Source: Rhodopirellula sp. (lineage in GTDB: Bacteria; Planctomycetota; Planctomycetia; Planctomycetales; Planctomycetaceae). Taken from it: DNA of 44,107 nucleotides. Below are positions 25,233 through 34,576 of the stretch, piece by piece. The notes below the pieces were generated by a model that was not told the origin of the DNA, ran no database searches, and saw only the letters and a list, made by a program, of their open reading frames with translations. Position 1 is the first letter of the stretch. Each line of letters begins with the position of its first letter. Made by a program: the position numbers and the translations under genes. The stretch lies in assembly GCA_013203845.1 (NCBI GenBank), contig JABMPE010000395.1, forward strand, positions 1-44,107, in the 5' to 3' direction.

Positions 25233-25530
25233 TCATTCGCACACAAGTGAGAACCATCCCTGTTCGTCTGCCAGAGTGTTCATGATTTCTCCCACGGTGG
25301 CTCGCGCTGCTTCTGGCAGTGCAGGAAACGTATTTGTCTCAGACGCTGTCGCGCGCCGCAGGGTACTTCGCGACCTCTTCAAAAAACTTGTTGTGCGCAT
25401 TGAATAACAAACGCAACCGTGTGGCGAAGTCTCTGTCGAGCCGCTCGCCGGGACTGGACAGCGAGTCGGCATTGTCTGAGGTCCACAGTGCGGACTCCAA
25501 AGTTCGCCACGCCGAAGTTGTGGTCACCAT
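25233..25530 (-). pseudogene. Remnant of an acyl-CoA mutase large subunit (internal deletion and frameshift)
   Basis: Two frames carry pieces of one family. The upstream piece (25530 down to about 25340) ends [20 protein letters not shown] then [11 protein letters not shown], the mid-protein signature of methylmalonyl/isobutyryl-CoA mutases (DxDDFAPRLSFFFNAHNDF, FEEIAKFRAAR). It then hits a stop. The downstream piece, in the next frame, reads [20 protein letters not shown] then MNTLADEQG, the C-terminal end of the same family (ENxMPxLxEAxRAxATxGEI). Several hundred residues between them are missing. The first 25 residues of the upstream frame do not match. The remnant ends 24 bases before the MDR reductase start. 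Confidence 0.72.
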
Positions 25531-25777
25531 GAGACGGCCTCCATTGGCATGATATCCCCATTAAAGAACGACTCGTCGATTCTACAATTGTCGTCCGCCT
25601 GATGGCAGAAGCATTTTCGTCAACCGCGAACATCCTGACGGAGAATGGCCGGATTACCTCGCGACATTCTTTGCCCATTAGATGATTCCGTAGGATACGA
25701 TTCTGGAAGGAATCTTTTTCGGACAGGATCTTTTCATCAGTGGTTTGTTGTCGTCGCGATTCCGCAAAGGACGCCGT

Positions 25778-26662
25778 ATGTCACTCGACCTGTCACCCGG
25801 ACAACGGTTTAGCGATGCGCTGGCAAGAGAGCGTCCCTTGCAGGTCGCCGGGACGATCAATGCGTATTGTGCGAAACTGGCTGAGGAAGCTGGGTTTCAA
25901 GCGGTTTATCTCTCGGGTGCGGGTGTCGCGAATGCGTCGTTCGGCCTGCCCGACCTGGGGATGACGACACTCGACAACGTGCTCGAAGACGCACGGCGGA
26001 TCACGTCGGCTTCGGCGCTGCCGTTGCTCGTGGACTGTGACACGGGCTGGGGACAGCGCGAGTCCATCCACGCAACCGTACGGGGAATGGAATCGGTCGG
26101 TGTGGCGGCGATTCATCTCGAAGATCAGATTCACCACAAAAGGTGTGGTCATCGACCGGGAAAGCAGCTGGTTTCAACCGGCGATATGATTGATCGCCTC
26201 AAAGCGGCAACGGACGCCCGGCGGGGTGAATCACTGCTGATCATGGCCCGGACCGACGCGGCGGCGGTCGAGGGATTCGACGCAGCCATCGAACGCTCGC
26301 AGCAGTATGTCGAAGGCGGCGCGGACATGATCTTCGCGGAAGCACTCACCACGGCTGAGCAGTTTAGTCAATTCACCGCGTCGGTCTCGGTTCCGGTGCT
26401 GGCCAACATGACGGAATTCGGTCGCACGCCGCTGCTGACCGTGGGCGACTTTCACGAGGCCGGAGTGGCGCTGGTGCTGTATCCACTCTCCGCGTTTCGT
26501 GCGATGAGTGCCGCGGCGCTGCAGACCTATCAGACGCTTCGCCGAGAGGGAACTCAGCAGTCGCTGCTCGATCAGATGCAGACACGGGACGAGCTGTACC
26601 GCATTCTCGACTATCAGCGTTTCGAGCAGCAGCTCGACGAACAGCAGGAGAGCACGCCATGA
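25778..26662 (+). CDS. prpB: 2-Methylisocitrate lyase
   Basis: A 294-residue member of the isocitrate lyase/PEP mutase family that splits 2-methylisocitrate into pyruvate and succinate in the methylcitrate cycle. Typical features are YLSGAGVANASFGLPDLGMTT, the metal-binding acidic residues in LLVDCDTGWG, the HLEDQIHHKRCGHRPGK block with the active-site Cys (K-R-C-G-H) and LIMARTDA. The ATG at 25778 has AAGGA 7 bases before it; an earlier TTG at 25745 would only add 11 basic residues. Its stop overlaps the next gene's ATG by 4 bases. Carboxyphosphonoenolpyruvate mutase-like activity is the alternative, but the prpC and prpD neighbours settle it. Confidence 0.9.
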   Translation: MSLDLSPGQRFSDALARERPLQVAGTINAYCAKLAEEAGFQAVYLSGAGVANASFGLPDLGMTTLDNVLEDARRITSASALPLLVDCDTGWGQRESIHATVRGMESVGVAAIHLEDQIHHKRCGHRPGKQLVSTGDMIDRLKAATDARRGESLLIMARTDAAAVEGFDAAIERSQQYVEGGADMIFAEALTTAEQFSQFTASVSVPVLANMTEFGRTPLLTVGDFHEAGVALVLYPLSAFRAMSAAALQTYQTLRREGTQQSLLDQMQTRDELYRILDYQRFEQQLDEQQESTP

Positions 26663-27780
26663 ACCATTCATCCAGTGCGGCAGGACTGGCGGGTGTCGTC
26701 GCCGGTGAAACAGCATTGAGTACCGTTGGAAAAGCCGGCCAAGGTCTGACCTATCGCGGTTATTCGATCGAAGACCTCGCCGAATACGCGACGTTCGAGG
26801 AAGTGGCCTGGCTGCTGTTGCGGGGCGAGCTGCCCACATCCCGCCAGCTGACAGAGTATGGTCAGCGACTCCAGAGTCTCCGCACGCTGCCTGCAGCGCT
26901 GACAGACATTCTGGAGCGACTTCCGGCGGCGTCTCACCCGATGGATGTCCTGCGTACCGGCTGTTCGGTGCTAGGGTGCCTGGAGCCAGAGGACGACGGT
27001 CGATCAGGTCTGGAAGTCGCGGATCGCTTACTTGCCGTGTTTCCGTCGATGCTTGCCTACTGGCACCACTTTCACACCAGCGGCCAGCGCATCGAGACGG
27101 CATCGGACGACATTTCAATCGCCGGTCACTTTCTGCATCTGTTGCATGGATCACCGGCGAGTGAGACTCACCGGCGCGCGATGGACGTTTCGCTGATTCT
27201 TTATGCCGAGCATGAATACAACGCATCGACATTTGCAGCCCGGGTGGCGGCTTCGACGCTGTCTGATTTCTACTCGGCCATCACCGCCGCGATTGGAACG
27301 CTGCGTGGGCCGTTGCATGGCGGAGCCAACGAAGCCGCCTTTGACCTCATCGACCGTTTTGAGTCTGCGGACGCGGCGGAGCGAGGCGTGCTGGACATGC
27401 TGGATCGCAAAGTGAAGATTATGGGATTCGGGCATCGCGTTTACCGCACGTGCGACCCCCGATCAGTGATCATTCAACGGTGGGCGCGGCGCCTGTCGGT
27501 CGAAGCGGCGGATACGCGGCTCTACACCGTGTCGGAACGTATTGACGCAATGATGAAACGCGAGAAGAACCTGTTTCCGAATCTCGATTTTTACAGCGCC
27601 AGTGCCTACCACTTTCTGGGGATTCCCACGCGGTACTTCACGCCGCTGTTTGTGTTTGCTCGAACCGCTGGGTGGGCCGCACACGTGCTGGAACAACGGG
27701 CGAATAACCGCCTCATTCGGCCCGGTGCTGATTACATCGGACCGGAATCAAAAACCTTCGTGCCACTTCACCAACGCTGA
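26659..27780 (+). CDS. prpC: 2-Methylcitrate synthase (citrate synthase family)
   Basis: A 373-residue short-type citrate synthase. Catalytic regions are visible: LRGPLHGGANEAAF (His), KIMGFGHRVYRTCDPR (second His) and FPNLDFYSASAYHFLGIPTRYFTPLF (Asp). It condenses propionyl-CoA with oxaloacetate to give 2-methylcitrate. The length, the N-terminal LAGVVAGETALSTVGKAGQGLTYRGYSIEDLA and its place between prpB and prpD point to methylcitrate rather than housekeeping citrate synthase. AGGAG lies just before the ATG, inside the end of prpB, so the two are translationally coupled. Confidence 0.9.
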   Translation: MNHSSSAAGLAGVVAGETALSTVGKAGQGLTYRGYSIEDLAEYATFEEVAWLLLRGELPTSRQLTEYGQRLQSLRTLPAALTDILERLPAASHPMDVLRTGCSVLGCLEPEDDGRSGLEVADRLLAVFPSMLAYWHHFHTSGQRIETASDDISIAGHFLHLLHGSPASETHRRAMDVSLILYAEHEYNASTFAARVAASTLSDFYSAITAAIGTLRGPLHGGANEAAFDLIDRFESADAAERGVLDMLDRKVKIMGFGHRVYRTCDPRSVIIQRWARRLSVEAADTRLYTVSERIDAMMKREKNLFPNLDFYSASAYHFLGIPTRYFTPLFVFARTAGWAAHVLEQRANNRLIRPGADYIGPESKTFVPLHQR

Positions 27781-27799
27781 TGACGGAATGAGTTGACCC

Positions 27800-29248
27800 A
27801 TGACAGACACCGTTGCGACTTCCCGCGACTTCAACGAGTTTGACGATGTGATTCGGAAGATCGCGGATTACGTATCGCAGGAACTGCGAGTCAGCGACGA
27901 GGCCTATGCCACGGCGAGGCTGTGTCTGCTGGACAGCCTGGGCTGTGCTTTGCTGGCTCTGAGGTTTTCCGAATGCACAAAACTGCTCGGTCCAGTCGTG
28001 CCCGGTGCGACCATGAAAAACGGTGCGAGGGTTCCCGGAACAGACCTTGAGCTCGACCCCGTTCAGGCAGCGTTCAACTTCGGCACAATGATTCGCTGGC
28101 TGGATTACAACGACACCTGGCTGGCGGCGGAATGGGGGCATCCCTCGGACAATCTGGGAGCGATTCTGATGACGGCCGACTGGCTGAGCCGTCAACACAC
28201 GCGTGAGGGGCAGGTTCCGCTCACCGTTCATGACGTACTCGTGGCCATGATTCAGGCGTACGAGATCCAGGGCGTGCTGGCTCTCGACAATGCGTTCAAC
28301 CGAGTCGGGCTTGACCATGTGTTGCTGGTCCGAGTTGCGTCCACGGCGGTGGCCACAAAGTTGCTGGGCGGATCACGCAGTCAGATTGCGGAAGCGGTGA
28401 GTCAGGCGTGGCTCGATGGTGGTGCGCTGCGGACGTATCGCCACGCACCAAACACAGGTTCCCGAAAAAGCTGGGCGGCTGGTGATGCGACCAGTCGAGC
28501 CGTACGACTGGCCTTGTGGACGATGACTGGCGAGACCGGCTACGCAACACCATTGACGACTCCGACGTGGGGTTTTGAATCAGCTCTGTTTCGCGATCAG
28601 TCAATCACACTGGCGCGACCGTTCGCCGGTTATGTGATGGAGAATATTCTGTTCAAGGTTTCATTTCCGGCCGAGTTCCACGGACAGACCGCGGTCGAGG
28701 CGGCACTACGGCTGCACCTGCAGGTCAAGGACCGGATTGACCAGATTCAACGCATCCGGATTGACACTCAGGAGCCGGGTCTGCGAATCATCACCAAACG
28801 AGGACCGCTGCAGAATCCGGCCGATCGGGACCACTGTCTGCAGTACATGGTGTCAGTCGCGCTGCTGCACGGTTCCCTCACTGCTGACCACTATGAACAT
28901 GAGACGGCGGTTGATCCTCGAATCGATCATCTGCGCGAGCTGACCGAAGTCGTCGAGGAACCAGCCTATTCACGCGACTATCTCGACCCCGAAAAACGAT
29001 CAATTGCGAACGCTGTTCAGATTTGGTTCCACGATGGCACCTGCACAGAACGTGCTGAGATTGAATATCCACTCGGCCATCGACGCCGTCGCGAAGAAGC
29101 ACGTCCGCGTTTGATTGAAAAGTTTGAGCAGAACGCGGCGACGCGACTCGCCCCAGGAGTGATCGCAGAGATGCTGTCGTTGTTTGATGATACTGCCCGG
29201 CTGGATTCGATGGCGGTTCCTGATTTTGTTGAGCGGACATTTTGTTGA
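27800..29248 (+). CDS. prpD: 2-Methylcitrate dehydratase (MmgE/PrpD family)
   Basis: A 482-residue protein of the iron-sulfur-independent MmgE/PrpD family, which dehydrates 2-methylcitrate to 2-methyl-cis-aconitate; an aconitase then hydrates it. Family blocks are [61 protein letters not shown] and [15 protein letters not shown]. It starts 19 bases after prpC and ends the operon. No prpR-type regulator, propionyl-CoA synthetase or aconitase gene is adjacent. Confidence 0.9.
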   Translation: MTDTVATSRDFNEFDDVIRKIADYVSQELRVSDEAYATARLCLLDSLGCALLALRFSECTKLLGPVVPGATMKNGARVPGTDLELDPVQAAFNFGTMIRWLDYNDTWLAAEWGHPSDNLGAILMTADWLSRQHTREGQVPLTVHDVLVAMIQAYEIQGVLALDNAFNRVGLDHVLLVRVASTAVATKLLGGSRSQIAEAVSQAWLDGGALRTYRHAPNTGSRKSWAAGDATSRAVRLALWTMTGETGYATPLTTPTWGFESALFRDQSITLARPFAGYVMENILFKVSFPAEFHGQTAVEAALRLHLQVKDRIDQIQRIRIDTQEPGLRIITKRGPLQNPADRDHCLQYMVSVALLHGSLTADHYEHETAVDPRIDHLRELTEVVEEPAYSRDYLDPEKRSIANAVQIWFHDGTCTERAEIEYPLGHRRRREEARPRLIEKFEQNAATRLAPGVIAEMLSLFDDTARLDSMAVPDFVERTFC

Positions 29249-29462
29249 GAAGGCATCGCCACATCTTTCAACACCATGACGCGGGCCGATTGGCCGGAGT
29301 CAGTCATGCCGACAACTTCGCGATCGTCTCGGACTTCGCAGCCTGGCATCGTTAAACTTCCTGGTGCGCGGGATTCTCGAAAACTCTCTGCATATCAACG
29401 CACAGGGAAGAGGCCTGCCCCAGGCACTTCTCGAATGGCCACTAACTTCCTGGAGTCTCTGA

Positions 29463-30386
29463 ATGACCGGCCCGCAGAAGTATTCCACCAAGTGGATCAT
29501 TGGTCTGAAACCGGAAATGTCCGGAACACGAGCAACAGTTCTTTCACTGTCGCAGAGATTCCACAGTGTTTTTCATTATTTCCCTCTGGCCGCAAAACAC
29601 GCAGACCGGGATGTTGAATTCGTCCACCAGCTTCGAGTTTCCACGCGACGGGCGGCAGTCGTTCTGCATTTTTATCGCCAACTGCTCCCGAAGAAACGTG
29701 CCCGCCGCATTGGCCGATACCTTCGTGACATCAGACAAGCGGCGGGAGACGCTCGCGATTACGACGTCCTGCTCATCCGATTTGCGAGGGAACAGCGTGC
29801 TGGCGGCGGCCTGAAAAAACTCATTACAAAACTACAAAAGAAGCGGAGAAAAGCTCAGTCCGTGATGGCCAGATGCTATTCGAAGTTCAATAAAACGAAT
29901 GCCAGGAAAAAATGTGAAAGACTCGTTCAACAGGCAGGCTGGCGGGGCGAAGGAATCGAGCCAAACTTTCGTCAGGTCGCAGAAAGAGGACTGTCTCGTG
30001 CTGTTTCCCGAGTCGGTGACTGCGTTGCGACCGACTCGGGCGATATTGTCGCGCTGCACAGGATGCGTATTGCACTCAAGCAGCTGCGGTACACATTGGA
30101 ACTCGTCAAACCGGTGTTCAGCCGGGCCACACGTCAGCAACTTTACCCCGCCGTGACAGAGTTGCAGGATTCGCTGGGGCAGATCACTGACCTCGCCTCA
30201 TCAATCAATTTATTAGGCGAGTTCGCACAGGAGGGGAAATCGCAAGGTCGCCTGAAAGAACTGATGCTTCAGGATCAGCAACGCCTTACGTCAGCCGTTC
30301 AAAACTTTCGACGCGAATGGACGGTTTCTCGCGTTGAAGAACTATTGGACTTCATCAGACAGCAGATGGTCCTGCAGGTCGAATAA
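29463..30386 (+). CDS. CHAD-domain protein
   Basis: A 307-residue helical protein with two CHAD repeats. The conserved histidine motifs are VHQLRVSTRRAAVVLHFYRQLL near residue 55 and LHRMRIALKQLRYTLELVKPVF near residue 200; Lys and Arg are abundant throughout. CHAD domains bind inorganic polyphosphate and are often found on polyphosphate granules or with adenylate-cyclase-like triphosphatase domains, which are absent here. GGAG lies about 8 bases before the ATG. It stands between the methylcitrate operon and a decayed enoyl-CoA hydratase, with no operonic partner. Confidence 0.85.
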   Translation: MTGPQKYSTKWIIGLKPEMSGTRATVLSLSQRFHSVFHYFPLAAKHADRDVEFVHQLRVSTRRAAVVLHFYRQLLPKKRARRIGRYLRDIRQAAGDARDYDVLLIRFAREQRAGGGLKKLITKLQKKRRKAQSVMARCYSKFNKTNARKKCERLVQQAGWRGEGIEPNFRQVAERGLSRAVSRVGDCVATDSGDIVALHRMRIALKQLRYTLELVKPVFSRATRQQLYPAVTELQDSLGQITDLASSINLLGEFAQEGKSQGRLKELMLQDQQRLTSAVQNFRREWTVSRVEELLDFIRQQMVLQVE

Positions 30387-30398
30387 GGAGTTTTCGCG

Positions 30399-30699
30399 AT
30401 GGCGACTCGATTCTGCGGATCGAACAAATGGATGAAACAACGGCGGTCCTGACACTGAACCGTCCCGCCCGTCGCAATGCACTGACGACTGAGTTGACGA
30501 AATCGCTGTGCAGCACGCTTAATAAACGGACAACTCGGCTGAATTCCTGCACGTCGTTCTCCAGGCTCATGATGTAATAGCGCACTTCGCGAGTCGTCTT
30601 GCCATTCTCCGTGCGTTTGCTGATCCCCATTCCATACTGCCCAGGTCTGTCCAGTCACCGATCGTCGTCAACGCGGCCGGTGCGGCAGAGGACCAATAG
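30399..30699 (+). pseudogene. Decayed enoyl-CoA hydratase/isomerase
   Basis: A good ribosome binding site (AAGGAG, 30385-30390) precedes an ATG at 30399, but that frame ends after 17 codons. One frame over, the reading DSILRIEQMDETTAVLTLNRPARRNALTTELTKSLCSTLN (written here only as the key blocks TAVLTLNRPARRNALTTEL and LRIEQMD) is the classic N-terminus of crotonase-family enzymes. From about 30528 the homology-like reading shifts again (TDNSAEFLHVVLQ...) and ends at a stop near 30699. The oxyanion-hole glycines and the rest of the fold are missing. At least two frameshifts and a large deletion explain this. Confidence 0.6.
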
Positions 30700-30868
30700 A
30701 GCCGGCGTTCCACCCGTCCACGTTTTTTGTCCAGAGTTTCGCGATGCGGGAATTCCACACCGGCACGCCTCGTGCTCTTCCACGGCGTCGAAGGAAGCGA
30801 TGATCGCTGCATGAGACCGAGGCTGGTTGGGCGCCGGTTAATCTGCAGTTCTCTTCCCGGCTGTGAAT

Positions 30869-32362
30869 TCAGCGGCGAAAGATTTTCACCTCCGGATCGA
30901 ACGGCACTTTGTCGTCCAGAGGGAACACCGGACGGGCGCAGACGGTGTGGCCGAGGCTCTTCAGGTTGGCACTTGTTGAACCCGGCGCATCGACGTTAAT
31001 GAGCTTCTCGCACCAGTCGGCGAACATGTGTGGTTCGCAGTGCGGTGACTTGACGACGACCAGGTCAAAGCGTTGCGGGTCCTGGCCGTGGGCATAAAAC
31101 CACGAACGGTCGAACAGACTGACCGGTTTAGTTCCGACGATCAGCGTGATGCGGCCAGCTTCAAGAACCGCGGTGTCGCCCGAGTCCCAGTGCCAGCCGA
31201 ACGACTCGCTGAGGAACTTTCCGTCAGAGAGCATACGGACTCGCGCGTTAACGTCGACCGGCTGAAACCGTGCGCTGTCAAGCGAGCCGCCGATCAGTAC
31301 TCGGATCGTCGCTCCGATGCCGGCTCTCAACGCGGCCTGGACAGCGGCGGGATCGACGACAGGGATCAATGCCGAACCGGCGTAGTTCTGTCGCAGCAGT
31401 TCGGCCAGGATCGCGTTGCTGTCTCCGGACGCGCCGGAACTTGTTGCATCCGCAGCGTCCATCATGACGATCGTTCCCGACGTGACTTCCGCGGCCTGAC
31501 GAACGGCGTCTGCCAGACTCGTCAGCGGCACCTGCATCTTTTCGTGGTGCTTCCAGAAGATGCCGGCCAGGGCCAGTGCGTGTTCGCGAGCGGCGGTTTC
31601 ATCGCCGTCCATCACGACGATGCTGCGCGACATGAGTTCCGGCACGTCGGTAAACGGGTTGCCCCACATCATCGCGGCGGCCAGGCCCGTCTCGGAGACC
31701 TCGATCTGTTTTGCCAGCGCGATGCACTCGCGAATCGAACCGGTTTCCGTGATGAGTTCATCGCCTCGCACAAGGGCCGGTACGTTCACGCGAGCGGTGA
31801 CCGGCTTCGCCTGGCCGGACAGGATTTTCAACAGCACGCGCGCCGCACGCACTCCGGTCTCGAAAAAGTCCACGTGAGGATAAGTGTGGTAGACGATCGC
31901 CGCATCGCTGTGAGTCAGCATGCGATCCGTGCAGATGCCGTGCAGGTCGAGTGAGATAACGATCGGAATCTCCTCGCCGAAAATCCGGCGGGCTTCCTGC
32001 AGCAGAAAACCTTCCGGGTCGTTTTCACCGTCGGCCTGCATCGCTCCGTGAAGGCAGAAGTAAACGGCATCCACCGGCCCGGCGTCGCGAAAGCGTTCCA
32101 GAAACTCGCCGCTCAGTCTGGCAAAGTCGTCGGCGGCCAGGACGCCACCGGACGTGATCGAACTCACGCCGACCGTCGGCACGAGCTCAATGCTGGGCGC
32201 GGCATCGAAGACGCTCAGCGCTCCGCCGATTTCCTCAGCGACTCCGCGGTGATAATCGAGCATCGCCTCGCCGCGAACGATGCGGAAACCGTCATAGCGG
32301 CTCGGCACCGGGTTGAACGTTGACACTTCCTGCTTGCACTCGGCGATCAGAATACGCGGCAT
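30869..32362 (-). CDS. M81-family metallopeptidase (MlrC/microcystinase-like)
   Basis: A 497-residue protein of the M81 family, whose best-known member MlrC cleaves linearised microcystin; most members act on unknown peptides or D-amino-acid compounds. Family blocks are RILIAECKQEVSTFNPVPS, VDAVYFCLHGAMQADGENDPEG, IVISLDLHGICTDRML and the metal-site region AAIVYHTYPHVDFFETG. There is no signal peptide. The ATG at 32362 fits the family start; an upstream in-frame ATG at 32398 would add 12 residues. It is a lone gene on the minus strand with no obvious partner. Confidence 0.87.
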   Translation of the reverse strand: MPRILIAECKQEVSTFNPVPSRYDGFRIVRGEAMLDYHRGVAEEIGGALSVFDAAPSIELVPTVGVSSITSGGVLAADDFARLSGEFLERFRDAGPVDAVYFCLHGAMQADGENDPEGFLLQEARRIFGEEIPIVISLDLHGICTDRMLTHSDAAIVYHTYPHVDFFETGVRAARVLLKILSGQAKPVTARVNVPALVRGDELITETGSIRECIALAKQIEVSETGLAAAMMWGNPFTDVPELMSRSIVVMDGDETAAREHALALAGIFWKHHEKMQVPLTSLADAVRQAAEVTSGTIVMMDAADATSSGASGDSNAILAELLRQNYAGSALIPVVDPAAVQAALRAGIGATIRVLIGGSLDSARFQPVDVNARVRMLSDGKFLSESFGWHWDSGDTAVLEAGRITLIVGTKPVSLFDRSWFYAHGQDPQRFDLVVVKSPHCEPHMFADWCEKLINVDAPGSTSANLKSLGHTVCARPVFPLDDKVPFDPEVKIFRR

Positions 32363-32563
32363 CGAGGATCGTCCTTCACTGGTGTGGCTTTTCGCCATTC
32401 AAAAACACAGACAAACATCTGTCAGGCCAGCCCTGCGTGCCGAGCCCGCTGTAAGCCGCGATTGTATCAGCGAGCAGTCCGTCACACAGCCGCCACCCGA
32501 CAACATCGACGCCGCTGCAGTTTGCCACACTTGCCCGCACCGCAACCACATCAAACGCCTTCC

Positions 32564-32625
32564 GTAGGCCGCATGAAATGCGGCAGCCAGTCAGCCATTC
32601 CCGCGCCGCGTTTCACGCGGCCTAC
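32564..32625. repeat. REP/BIME-like element: two palindromic 21-mers in inverted orientation
   Basis: Arm 1 (32564-32584) and the reverse complement of arm 2 (32605-32625) agree at 19 of 21 bases, beginning GTAGGCCGC and ending GCGGC. Each arm is itself a hairpin (GCCGCA or GCCGCG stem with a TGAAA/TTTCA loop), so the unit is a paired-palindrome element with a 20-base spacer. It lies in the non-coding stretch between the M81 gene and the ATPase gene. It is the only copy I noticed in the window. I see nothing else clear in the rest of 32363-32827. Confidence 0.65.
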
Positions 32626-32827
32626 TGAACTGCGCGCCGACTTTCGCCGGAGCCCCTTCTCGACACGAGCTCGATAAGACTCTCACCAGCAGACCGTCCG
32701 CTTTCTGAAGGAGTGAAACATCCGCGTCTCCCTTTTCGACTCGCTCTGAACCGGCATCTCCATTAATTCCACCTATCCGCCACGACGATCATCCGCTAAC
32801 GAATACTCGCTCCGACTCGAGTGTTTT

Positions 32828-34576
32828 CTACGCCTCTCTAACATGACGAAGTGTTTGTTCAAGCTGCTTTCTTTCTTCGGACTCACTTCTGAGAAACTGA
32901 GCGAGCAGAAACTGGAACACACCGTCCGCATCCATTCCTGCAACCAGTTCGGCCAATGCTGTAATCTGTTTCTTACCGTCACTTTCCACGCGAATCGATT
33001 CAGGAAGATCGCCAGCATCAAAACTCTCTAAAAGGTTTGTGGCTGCTGTGTCGCTCCAGATCAATCGCTCGGGTGTTGTACTTGGAAGAAAACGAACATT
33101 GGTGCGAAAGAAGCTAATGAAGCGGGTGCGGTCAGCAGCATCGACAAAATCTAAATACTGCCCGTTCTTATTTGGGCCCTTAATCAAATCTTTAATGAGC
33201 TGATCAAGAGCATGTCTCCCTTGAGGAAGGGCATCTTCATCTGGCACTTCAATGGCGGGGCGATAATCTCCGTCGAACATAACAAATATACTACTGCGCC
33301 CGGCCGTCGCATGAGCCTGAATGTCTCGAAGAATTCGTGATGCCCCGCCGTCACGCACGACGACGCGAATATCCTTAAGTGAATTCGGGGACACGGATTT
33401 CAGTGTTGAGAGCACTATGCGTTTGGCACGGACATCCTCGACGATCAGCGTCTTCTCGGATTCCATGCTGCCAATTTCGTGGAATGCCTCGCTGGCCGAC
33501 ATGCTTGTTGAGACGTGTATAAAATCGTCCTTGGCTGATTCGAGTACCCGAATAGCAGCCTGCGGGAGTGCTTTGTCTGCGAGATAGATTGAGTGTGTGG
33601 CCATCACGATCTGTAGCGACTTACGCACCGCATAATGCGCAATGAATTGAAGAAGCCTCTGTTGTGCTCTCGGATGCAGGGATGTTTCCGGCTCGTCCAG
33701 AAGTACAAGCGACCCCTTTGGCGTAGAAATCAAATTATGCACCAGTAGTGCAGCGGCAGACTCCCCACTGCCCGCAAAGGCATCGGAGTAACCGCCGCTC
33801 ACGGTTGGGGTCCGGAAGACGATGGTCCAACCTTCGTGGCCGTGAAATAACTTGTGCCGCAGGACTGTGCCACTCTGGTATTTTCTTTCAAGGATATAAG
33901 ACAGGATGCTGAGTTCTTCCGTCGAGAGGGGCGTCCCGTCCTTTTCAAGCTCATTCTTTAGACGTTTCGAACGCTGTCGCAGGTAGTCTTGCTTCCGATA
34001 GCCTCTTCTGAATCGTCCTTTCCGTCGAGCATACTTTCCCCGCCGCGCGAGATGAGCCGGATCCGGGAAGTAGAAGTATTTGTCGAACGCAGGTAGTTCT
34101 CCGCGAAAATCCAAATGAAAGACCGGGACGTCTATTGGCGGCACACGTTTAGCCCCAGCCGGAAAGCCATATCTCTGACTCGGCTTCACAGCTTCCCAAT
34201 AATCTGGATCGTACTTGTGACGCGGAGCTCGTGCCTTGATGCACTCTCCTTCGACGCCAGCTTTGTTGACGTATGTATGAGTGACACTTTGCTTCAGGCC
34301 GTCGCGAACCGCTGGGATTGCGTCAATCTCAGTCTCAAACCAGAAATCGGCAAGAGAGTGGTCATACTTGCATCCGTATAAAGCGTGGAGAATCGAACTT
34401 TTGTTGCTCCCGTTTCGTCCGAGCAAAACCGTTATTGGAAACTCGAATGGCAGACGCGTATTGGGGGCCAGATTTCGGTAGTTTGGGAACCGTAATTCTA
34501 TGATGTGGATGGACGATGGCGCATTGGACAACGCCTTGACGCTTGTTTCCAGAGGATCCAGGACGGTTTTGGTCAT
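32828..34576 (-). CDS. OLD-like ABC-type ATPase with TOPRIM nuclease domain
   Basis: A 582-residue protein. The N-terminus is an SMC/RecF-like ATPase half: FPNYRNLAPNTRLPF followed by Walker A G53-RNGSNK-S60. A Lys/Arg-rich insert of about 200 residues follows, then the signature-like AGSGESAAALLVHNL, Walker B GSLVLLDEPETSLHPRAQQRLL and the H-loop region VMATHSIYLAD. The C-terminal part (about 370-520) has a TOPRIM pattern: E in KTLIVEDVRAKRIV and D-x-D in FVMFDGDYRP. OLD-family nucleases cut DNA or RNA in phage defence (for example GajA). Its ATG overlaps the stop of the cytosine methyltransferase by one base (TAATG), so the two are one unit. The region looks more AT-rich than its neighbours, suggesting transfer. 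Confidence 0.82.
   Translation of the reverse strand: MTKTVLDPLETSVKALSNAPSSIHIIELRFPNYRNLAPNTRLPFEFPITVLLGRNGSNKSSILHALYGCKYDHSLADFWFETEIDAIPAVRDGLKQSVTHTYVNKAGVEGECIKARAPRHKYDPDYWEAVKPSQRYGFPAGAKRVPPIDVPVFHLDFRGELPAFDKYFYFPDPAHLARRGKYARRKGRFRRGYRKQDYLRQRSKRLKNELEKDGTPLSTEELSILSYILERKYQSGTVLRHKLFHGHEGWTIVFRTPTVSGGYSDAFAGSGESAAALLVHNLISTPKGSLVLLDEPETSLHPRAQQRLLQFIAHYAVRKSLQIVMATHSIYLADKALPQAAIRVLESAKDDFIHVSTSMSASEAFHEIGSMESEKTLIVEDVRAKRIVLSTLKSVSPNSLKDIRVVVRDGGASRILRDIQAHATAGRSSIFVMFDGDYRPAIEVPDEDALPQGRHALDQLIKDLIKGPNKNGQYLDFVDAADRTRFISFFRTNVRFLPSTTPERLIWSDTAATNLLESFDAGDLPESIRVESDGKKQITALAELVAGMDADGVFQFLLAQFLRSESEERKQLEQTLRHVREA

Noticed and set aside
26231-27232. Open frame of 333 codons on the minus strand
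   Set aside because: It is antisense to prpB and prpC; its translation is Arg/Ser/His-rich without motifs.
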